Shown here: positions 1-10,400 of the stretch, one piece after another
Numbering within the stretch: the stretch's first letter is position 1
Layout of the letters: every line of letters begins with the position of its first letter
Source of the DNA: Antedon mediterranea
Taxonomy: Eukaryota; Echinodermata; Crinoidea; Comatulida; Antedonidae
Direction: 5' to 3'
Assembly (NCBI RefSeq): GCF_964355755.1
Contig: NC_092670.1
Span: forward strand, 16,057,201-16,121,200
Length of the DNA: 64,000 nt
Translations under genes and position numbers: made by a program
Notes under the pieces: model-generated
Told to the model about the DNA's origin: nothing
Seen by the model: only the letters and a program-made list of their open reading frames with translations
The model's database searches: none

Positions 1-1339
1 TATAAACTAATAAAGGTACAGAATACGGCAGTATAATAAGAGTTTCTGGACATTTTGCACGTATAAATTATACAAGTACCATTGAGAATTGCATAGTAAG
101 CAACAACATCATGGTTACTTTAAAAAAACAACTTTATATTGGTAAACAGAAGAGCAAAAAAATTCTAATTATTTTCATTATTGGCATGAATATTATTGTT
201 ATTATCTTATTTAAATAGGTTTATTATTGCAAAGATTGATTTGATTGGTTGATTTTAATGAATTTAGAAATCACTAAAAAGTTGCTGAAATGTCACTCTC
301 TCCACATTGCACTTCTGTATTATCAAACAATAAAACATACAATATTGCTATTGTTTTAAATCCCACCTTTTTGGGAAATAAATCAAGAAGTTAAAAATAT
401 GTTCTATATTTATTGTAACTGCAACTGCTTATGTATAACCATAAATGAAAGGTTGGGTGAAACATCTGACCAATAAATTTAACTCCATCATGTTGGTGCA
501 GTACCTGCTGCTTCCTTGTTGGACTCAAATCTGACTCTAGCCATCAGAGTAAGCTTGGGTTGAATGCCAGGCTAGTGATCTAAAGGTTGTGGGCAGTGGC
601 GTAACGGCTATAAGCGCTCACTGCCTTAACCCAGAGGCCTCAGACCTTATGGAGGCCTCAGACCTTATGGGGACCCCTGAGCAGTGCCCAGAGACAAAAA
701 TAGGCATTAAAATATGTTGAAAAAGGCTAAATAGGCCTGAAGCCTCCAGTGTTGGATGGCCACTTAAGGTTCCTAAACCTTTGGCCTCTGCGTTATGCCA
801 CTGGTTGTGGGGATCAAGACCTATCTGAGCATATTCAGTAAAATTACATCAAAGTTGGGCAAATAACTCCCGGATGCAAGTTAAATCAATTGTATATGTA
901 TACTGTACATCATCATTGTTAGTTACTTCATGAATGATTCATTTAACAGTATCTTTTGTGTTGAATCTATGTGTTTGTGATATTGTACAAAATCTACAAT
1001 ATTGTCAACTTATACATTTGCATGACATTTTAGGCACACTTGACACAAACTTGAGCACTGACTTAAGAGTAAACTTCAAAATTGTTACACATTTTCATAC
1101 TATACATAGTATATCAAGTAATATAAGTGTTATAGCTACTATAATATAAGAATACACCATACAACATTGAGGAATAGCTGTTATTCAATCAAACTTGCAC
1201 ATACTCTACCTGAAAGCCCTAATGGTAAGGCATATCAATCAGGCAGAAGAGTGTCTTTACTATTTCATAATCATTTATTTCCTCTTTTTAAAAATATATC
1301 ATAAGAATACAAGATTAAAATAAAAATCTAGGCTTAGCT
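1..1339. other. Region beyond the 3' end of SNX8, no gene seen
   Basis: No convincing coding exon is visible on either strand. The open frame at 934-1149 has no recognisable domain and looks like chance in AT-rich DNA. The region contains one CAGTGGCGTAAC-type element (594-803). On the minus strand it holds the probable 3' untranslated part of the SNX8 exon ending at 1340, with an AATAAA signal at 1279-1274. Confidence 0.6.
594..803. repeat. MITE with CAGTGGCGTAAC termini, copy 1
   Basis: It begins CAGTGGCGTAACGGCTATAA and ends GCGTTATGCCACTG, so the ends are imperfect inverted repeats. The interior matches the copy at 59272-59460 (shared text such as GAGCAGTGCCCAGAG and CAGGCATTAAAATATGTT). 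A short internal stretch, GGCCTCAGACCTTATGG, is duplicated. CAGxGG termini are typical of non-autonomous hAT elements, so hAT origin is inferred. Confidence 0.7.
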
Positions 1340-1459
1340 TCATGAGTTTAGAGACGTCGGCGATGAAAGAGGTGACGTTGAGGGCGACCTACAATCATTT
1401 TCATTATTCTTAGAAAGGGATAACGCTTTGGGTACAATGTCTTGCCAAACTTGCAGAAT
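1340..1459 (-). other. SNX8: SNX8 alternative last exon, distal (13b)
   Basis: It is preceded by the acceptor TTTCCCAG and reads in the phase 0 left by exon 12. It encodes 39 residues starting ILQVWQDIVPKAL and ends with a Ser/Pro-rich tail (SPSTSPLSSPTS) and TGA. An AATAAA signal lies about 60 nt downstream (1279-1274), which fits a true terminal exon. It shares the VWQDI core with the proximal candidate at 3943-4026. Confidence 0.8.
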
Positions 1460-4400
1460 CTGGGAAACAAAATTATGGAAGATGCGAACATGATAAAAAA
1501 GTGATAAAAGCACAAATGTATGTTACACAAATAAATAATGATGCTGTTTATTCTACAGAAAGCAGACTATGATTTATGTGAACACAATATGGTAGAACTA
1601 CTTTGCAGTAGGTGTATTATAAATTGAATGATTATAAAATAAATATGGCTGCTGATGAAATTACTGTGCTTACTATCTGAGCTATTTGATGACTTATGTT
1701 CTAACATATGAATACTTTGGGTCATAAACACCCTATGAATATGCACTATGAATATGGCCATGTTTTTGTTATTGCGCATTACTTTATTGTAAATACAATT
1801 TGAACCGCTATTAAGGGACACTTAACGTGTTCCCTTGATGAGGGGCAAAATATCCCTTTAACGGGAGTGTTCCAAAGAAGAGGTTCTACTGTGATAGGTA
1901 ATCAAACTCATTGTAGTAAATAGGTCAAAATGTAAATGTTTTAAAAGTTTTACAATGTTCAGTGCAGTGCATTATTGAATGGTGCTGTAAAAAACATGCA
2001 CAATTTGGCACCAAATATGGATGACTCTGATGATTATAAAGAATTCAAAATAATAGAAAAATCAAACACTTGCAAACAAAAATTATAAAGCGAAAACTAG
2101 ACTTAATTCAATTTATTGTTGATTTTTACATTTAGTTACAGTTACATATTTTATATTTACATTAATTACAAATGATATTTAATTTATACATGAAAGGCTG
2201 TAATCAACTAAAATTATATTATTCTAATAATTAATATTACTAATGAAATTAACAATTAGAGGTTAAAAATCAAGGCATATAAAAAGGAATATCTGTACAT
2301 GCTCTACAGGTTTGTGTGTGTTATTATTGGGGATAAGTAGAGTGCTACAACTTGAACTGGCTAGCAAACTTTCATAATGTATTATTACTATTATTAGATC
2401 ATTATTACTAATATAACACAAAACAATGCTAATGACACACTGTCTCTTTCTCCATCTGTCACAATATTTGCTTTAATGTAATACTGTATTATATTTATTT
2501 TGCTTTTTATTATTCTATAATGTAGTATTAGGTTATTTAGTTTAGGCCTACTATTGCAAGTGATACATTACAAGAACATTATTTAATGTTGGATCCAGAG
2601 AAAGGGGAGGATTCCTCCACAATAAATCTAACATACATTCTTACCATTAAAGTAATCAAATTAACATACAATTTAATCGATTTTGAATGAATGTTCTTAA
2701 ATGTATTGTTATTAGTAAATGTTATTTATACCTATGGGGCCCTGTAATATGTACGAATCAATCACTCCTATTTATTAAGAGTTTTAAAATGCACAAAAAA
2801 AAAAGAACATTGTTCTTAAAATGTTTATCATAGTATGTATATTCTTATATGCTTTGACCTCTGACACAACACAGTTTACACATAGCAAATTAAAAAACTA
2901 TATTATTTGGTATATATACGTGCAGTAATTAGCACAAACATACAGAACAAGCAGTTTCATTAGACATACAGTAGCAAACATATGTATTTGGACAAGGGAT
3001 ATCCTTTTCATATAAACACCAAGGCAGTCATCAAAATCCCAACAAATTTATCCCATTATCATTCTATTAATACCGTATTTATTCAAATACCCCCCCCCCC
3101 CCCCACCTCCCCGGACGTTTATTTGTTCAGGAGGTTTTTAGGGAGGACTTTATTCGAGGGGAGACGTTTATTTTTTAAGGTGTAATATAGATCATGTATA
3201 ATCAAATAAATACCCCTATATGAAAAAAAAACCAATAATAATAATTAACATCAAGTGATAAAATACAGTAAAAATTGTATCAAAATGCTTGGTAAATTGT
3301 AGATCATGTCAATCAATCAATGAATTCTACTACAAATAAAAATAATTTATATACAGTATTGTGTATATATGCATGTGGCTGGGTGTTGATTCAAGGAAAT
3401 AAACGGTGGCGTTTATTCCAAATGATGTTCTAGGAAGGCGGCATCTTTTAATTGAGGGGGAGTTTATTCAAATAAATACGGTACTTAAAAACTGACCAAA
3501 CCAACAGGTTCTCTACTTTACTAAATAAAACCAAAATGAAGTAGAATTTTTCATCCAAGGTGAGACCATTAATATTAAGTAGAACATACTGTGTAACATA
3601 GGCACCCATTGAGTTTTAGAACTCCATTATTTTACAACATTACAATAAAATATGAAATAAAATATGCTATTTTTTTTTTACAAAATAAGTTTCTAAAATT
3701 CAAATAATATTTTAATTATTTTGGAATGTGAAATAGAGAACTAGGTCATAGTTCAAATTCTATTGCAGTTACTGCAACACATAGTTTACTACAGTAATAA
3801 TATTATTAATTTATATCAATTTTTTTAAATTTAATTACTTCAGTTATAAGGGTGCAGAAAACAATCAAGTAGCACCTGCAGTAGAATTAGAATTACTGCA
3901 GTAACTATGACGCAGTTATATAATCCATTTGGTAGCCTTTTTCTAGGATGGAACAGTAAAACTGGAATTGGACTCTCCTGCGCCGGAGTTTGTCTTACTT
4001 AGGATATCCTGCCAAACTGATAAAAGCTAGAGAGAGAAAGGTAGAAAGAAATGAATAGGAAGGAAACTAACAAAGGTCACTATTTCCATTTGAGGTCAAT
4101 CTGTTATACAGGTCACTCTATTATTAAAATAGGGAGCTTTGTGACAACCTACAGCATGACCTATGCCGGGCCATTGCAAATCACAAGCTCCCCAGTTGCT
4201 AATCCAGTGACTGATCTATAAGCAACACTTAACCCTAATTATGTAAAACATGAGGAAAACTATGCTAATTAGACTTGCTGAAATAAGTTTAGATAGACTG
4301 CCCAGCTAATTCTGCATTGTATCTTTAAAATACACAAAACTCAGCGCTAAAGCAGCATATATTTTTTACACATTACAGAAAGTTCAGACTATATTATTAT

Positions 4401-7400
4401 ATTAAAAAAGCAGGCAGAAGTATTTTGTTTGTTTATTAATGTATAAAAAGTAATAGTTTAGTAGATTATGTGAATGTTAATATTAGTGCAAATTAAGAAA
4501 AGCATTATTGTTCTAATACAAAAAATGAATGAATTTCCGTTATATGCCATCTGGTAAAGAAATCTGGCACAAAGAAATGCCAAACATTTTATAAGATCAG
4601 GCCAAAACACTTATTTGAACAAGATTGAATCTAAAGTGTGGTTCCCACTATAACGCAACAACGTATCAGCACTTTGCGTAATCACAAATGGGACGACGAC
4701 GTAATATTGCTGCAAACATCGCAGCTTTGACAGGGACAAACACAATTATTGGAAGGACATTTTCTAATGTTGCATAGGTTGCGTCGCTAGTGGGAACCAA
4801 GCTTAAGGTTCTGTATCTAAGTTACTTACCTCTGAGTAGCCTTGTCGCTCAGTCTCAGCGTACGCCTGCATTGTGTCCGAGATCATTGGGATATTAGCAT
4901 GAATAAGCTGTGTTTCCATTTGTAAGCAATGCAGTGAGAATAGATTACGGTTTTCCATTGTCATAATTTGACTTGCTTGCTGTACATAGAAAAGGAAATG
5001 TCTGTCGTCACATCATCACTACCAACATAACTTTATATTGTTATTGCAATCTGATACTATATATAACAAATTGTACTTGAACATTAAAATCCAGTCTACA
5101 AATATGCATGTTTGAGGACACATCAACATATGTTTGATAATTTAACTTAATTGTGTAGTGTGGTAATATCACCTTGTTGCATCACAAGATATGGTAGATA
5201 AGATTTTTATTTATTATATTTTATTAAACTTTGTTTAATGAGGTTGACTCAAAACAACCGAGACTGACATGCGTGAGGCCCTCAACACTTAAAAAACGGG
5301 AACAATACAAATACGAAAAGAGAAAAAGATAAAAAAAAACAGAAGAGACCAATATAAATTAACATTACCTCAGTTATTCTTGACTCCAATTGTTCTACAA
5401 CTCCAACTTGTTGTTGATCTCCGCCTTTCAATGTTGCAGACATCTTCTTCTTTTTGATATTAGCCATTTTTTGTAAGGCCATTTGATGGTCTCTAAGAAC
5501 ACCCTTTTCATGCCTTTCACAAAGGTCCTTTAAACAATTAATTTGGTTTTTATTTAATATATCCTTAATAGTGAACTGCTTTTTAACAATGTATTAAAAA
5601 GTGAGTAAGTAAAAAGAGGATAAAGACAGCTATTTCTAGTACTTATTTTACATACAATTATATAGGTATAATATTATTTCTGTATTATTCTGCATGACCA
5701 TAACCCTATGTATAAAAGTTAAAAATAGTGAATTGTAAAAATCAGAAAATAATGAAACGAGGTAGAACATGGAATCAAGGTGGTTAACCATAAAAGATTT
5801 TTTAAAAAAAGGGTAACAATGTGTGATATGAGATTAAAATAAGAAATAATAAAATTATTTATGGAATGATGTTATAATTTAGTTTGTACAGTATTTTGCC
5901 ATTATACCATAAAATAGTACCTTATATGTTTGCAACATGTCCAAAAACAAAGCTAATCTCTCTCCAACACTATTGTCACATCTTGATGCCTAAAAATAAA
6001 ATCATCATTTATAATTAAATTTGTTTGGATAGAGATTATTATCAAGTTATTCATTTAAATCTAATAATGTTTGTATTGTAATTTAATGTTTAATATGATG
6101 ATATAAGTTTTACTACATGGTTATAACCAGCATGGTAGCAATAAGGTACACTCATTACTGATAGTCAAACATTATGGACTTAATCCTAAGGTCATGCTAC
6201 TTAGAAAAAGGATAAAAATACATGCAACTCTATCTTCTACACCCTGAAAACTTTCCACAAATGTTTTCATGGTTCAATATGTAAAAAATTATATCATATT
6301 AAAATCCATTCTGAAACCATATTTTTGGGAATTTTTTTAGTTTTTGACTAAAATTTGTTTTGGAACCCAATGTGATAATTAAGAGAAACGCTAATAAAAT
6401 AGCAAGCTTTTCCAATGCTTCAAATTAAACTCTGTCTACACTTTCAAACCAGTTTGACAAACAAAATGTGATATGCCCAAATATGGTAGTGATATGCCCA
6501 AATATGGTAGTGATATGACATCATCATGTCCATATATGGGCACATCACATTTTGTGTCCCATAATGTTTGACAGTGTAGACAGAGCTTTAGAGGAATGAG
6601 TACCTAAGGGGGTATGGATAAAAATTAAACTGGCCTAAATAATATTTCTTCTGGCATAATGGACAAAAGTAAATATAGTAGTAAGCTTTACCTGTTGACC
6701 ATGTTTATCAGAAAGGGCAGCAAACTCAACTGCTATGGTTTTCAATCCCCCTTTAATGGTAGGCCAGGCATCGTTTGTACCCATAGCCCAAGCAGATGCT
6801 GGCTGAGAGTCACCGCTTAATTGATTTAATTCTTTAGCAAAGTGTAACATATCGATAGAATTTTCTGAAATGAAAATTCAAATTAACAGTTTACTTTCTG
6901 TTAAAATAGAACTTCACTAGAATAATATTTTCCATATTACAAATTGTATATGGTCATTAAAGAATTTCTTTTTATGCACTAATAATTCCTTCCATTCACA
7001 AATTATTTATTTCAAGCACTAATAATTTGATCACATATTATAAATTGTTATTCATACACTAAAACATTCAAAGCTCCTCTTAGTACACTCAAATACTTCA
7101 TTTCCCGCTAGTGGCGTAACAGCCATAAGCGCTCACTGGCTAAAACCCAGCTTAACGGGGCCAAGAACATTAGCAGCCACATGGAACTAGCCAGCGTTGG
7201 AAGGCCCTTAAGCCTGGTTTCCATAAAATCGCTACACCGTTTCCATTGAAATCGCTACACCCGCAAATGTCGCCGACGCGCATCGGGGAGGTCTCCCCGA
7301 TTCATCGCAGACAAATCGGCAAAGTTCAACCATGTTCAACTTTGCCGATTTTGTCGGCGATGAGTCGTATACGCGTGTACCAAAGAATATTTAGCGCTCG

Positions 7401-10400
7401 CGTACTAGATCGCCGATAAATTATAGCGTTTCCATAGAATCTGTCGGCGACAGCAGTCGGCGACACGGTGTAGCGATTTTATGGAAACCAGGCTTTAGGA
7501 GTGCTTAACTAAACCATGGGCCTTTTCCCCCTGCAATACGCCACTGTTTCCCACACTTAATTTTAGGCACAAAGTCCAATGTTATAATATTGTATGGTAC
7601 ATTAATTGTTTACTATGTACTTACCAGCAGATCTCTTAGTAACATTATCAACTATATTCTTTAGTTTGTATATACTTTCAAACAGATTTCTAATCTGGTC
7701 TCTACTGTTTGCAAATTGTACTTGTGTATCAATTGGTACCAAGTCCTATAAACATCAACAAGTTAAGTTGATTTAGTGGTTGAAATACTTGTTTACTGAT
7801 CCTAAAGCTCTGTCTAGACTATCAAACTGTGACAAAAAAAATGTGACGTGCCCATATGTACACGATGATGTCATATCACTACCATATTTCGGCGCATAAC
7901 ATTTTTTTTTTGTCATATGAAGTTTGACAGTGTAGGCAGAGCATAAGGTACTGAGTCCAAATCTTATCTTACAATACCGTATAATGAAAGAGTACAGCTC
8001 CAGGGGCTGTGTATGGAATTTGGGGGAGATTTGAAGGTGGAAGTATATTCAGATTATTAAGAATGAATTTTTATATTATACCTTAGCTGTGGCTGATAGA
8101 GGACTTGTCATAAACTCATCTGGAATTCCACGGAACTGGTCCTTTATTCTATGCTGCATATCCTACAAAATTTAATTTAATATTACCAATCTAAGAAAGA
8201 AGAATTCAATTTTGATACCCAAAAATACATAGTTTAGTTAATGTCATCCCACGACGACTTAATTCGTAGTGGTTGCCATAAAAAAAAATAAAAATACATA
8301 GTACAACATTTATAACATAGTTAATAATTAAAACAATAATACTGTTCAAAATAATTTCTCACCAAACTAATTTAGGTTTATTATCATTATATGAGACAGT
8401 TATCAAATCAAATAAAATCATAGTAAGAGAGTGGTCTGGGCAAGAATTTAAAGTCTACTAAATTTGTAATTGATTGTCAGAATTTTTGGCCCGGACCACT
8501 CTATCATGTGTGACTATGTAACATAGTCACATATGATAGAGTGGTCTGAGGAAAAAGTTACGAATATAATAAATTTTTTATTGAATGTCAGAACTCTTGG
8601 CCCAGACTACTCTATCATATATGACTATGTAACATAGTCACATATGATAGAGTGGTCTGAGCCAAAAGTGACAAACATACTATATTTTTAATTGACTGTC
8701 AGAACTCTTGGCCCAGACTACTCTATGACATGCAACTGTTACATAGTTACATACGATAGAGTGGTCTGGGCCAAGAGTTCCGACAGTCAATTAAAAATAT
8801 AAACTTACAGAGCCTTGAAATGTCATAAAAAACTTAGTAATAGCACTTTCATGAAACACAGGATGCCTACAAATCATTGTTAGAAACCTACGTAGCGCCC
8901 TCCGACGTGACTCTATAAACTCTCTTGTTACTGTTGAAAAGAATAGAGTAAATTAAAAAAATTAATCAAGTTTTACAATGTTATAGTTAACTAATTATTA
9001 TAGTTAATTATCTACTAACCTCGCATCATCTTTTTAGGGGGTGGTGTCGGAACCATTCGATATGGGAATCTCTGAAGTAGGACTTCGTGTAAGGCGATGA
9101 AGTCATTATAACGTCGCATTACTGTTGTTTTGTAAAACTGAAAAACAGAAGAAAAATTGAACTCCTGTATTGTATTCAACTTTTGTAATGGATGCCTAGT
9201 TCCTAGACAGTTGTAACAACCTCCACCAATGATGTGACTGAGAAACCCATACTTTCAACAGTAGGTATTTGATTGATTGAATGATTGAAATATATATTTA
9301 TACTGGGTAACCTCTTCATAATAATAATAATAAATGAAAACTTATATAGCGCCGGTATCCTCCACCCATGTGGCGCTCATGGCGCTTTGTGCATTAACAA
9401 CGTGCGAGAACATCAGCGAATAGCGACGTCTTTAGGTTGGTCTTGAAACTGTTTAGACTAGTTGAGCATTTAACTGTTGCTGGTAAGCTGTTCCATACAC
9501 TTGCGGCCGCAACGTAAAAAGATCTCTGACCCCACTGATTTTTCGCTCTACGCTCTTGAAGAAGGTTTTGTGACAATGATCGTAGGCCTCTGCGGGATGA
9601 TTCGTAACGATCCACAAGGTCAGATAAATAAGCAGGAGCACTGTCATTTAGGATCTTGAATACAAACAACGCAAGTTTGTACTTAATACGTTGTTGAACA
9701 GGCAACCAATGCAAATCCATCAGGACAGGAGTTATGTGAGCGTTTGATTTTGTATAAGTTACAATTCTAGCTGCCATATTTTGCAAGCGCTGTAAACGTT
9801 GTATTTGAGATTTTGGTATGCCAAACAACAAGGCATTACCAATGTCAATTTTAGAAGTGACAAATGAGTGTACAATCAATTCAGCTGTTTTCTTGTTAAG
9901 ATTACCGCGAATACGACCAAGGTTCCTAATCGATATGCATGCTGCTTTGGATACAGTCAAAGAATGGTCTCCCAGAGGGCCCAGTCATGATCAGTGGCTG
10001 TGATGTACTAATACACCGGGGTAACCCCCTACTCGTCTCAAAAGATGTACTAGGTTCTTTAAAGTGCACACGAGCTAGATGTGTACACTGGACCTACGGT
10101 TTATAGTCCTTATCCGAGAAGACTCGTTCTACCACCAGAACCATGGAGTGAGTGAGCCTCAAACCCCTGCCGATGTTATGGATTACGGTTCCACTGTCTT
10201 AACCGCTCGGCCACTCACTCACTCACTCATTTGAACCAAGAAACTTGGATTAGTAACCAAGCACTTCAAACCTACAGACTGATTGTGTACTTACATTACT
10301 TTGAACTTCGTATTCTACATGTTTCAATAACAATCCCTTCTTCTCTGGTACTACACCTACAGACACTACATCCATGTCTTGTAGTTGTCTAAAGCTATAC

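Noticed and set aside
9394-9960. 188-residue frame considered as a host gene
   Set aside because: Motifs are those of a LINE reverse transcriptase C terminus, and the segment is a truncated insertion.
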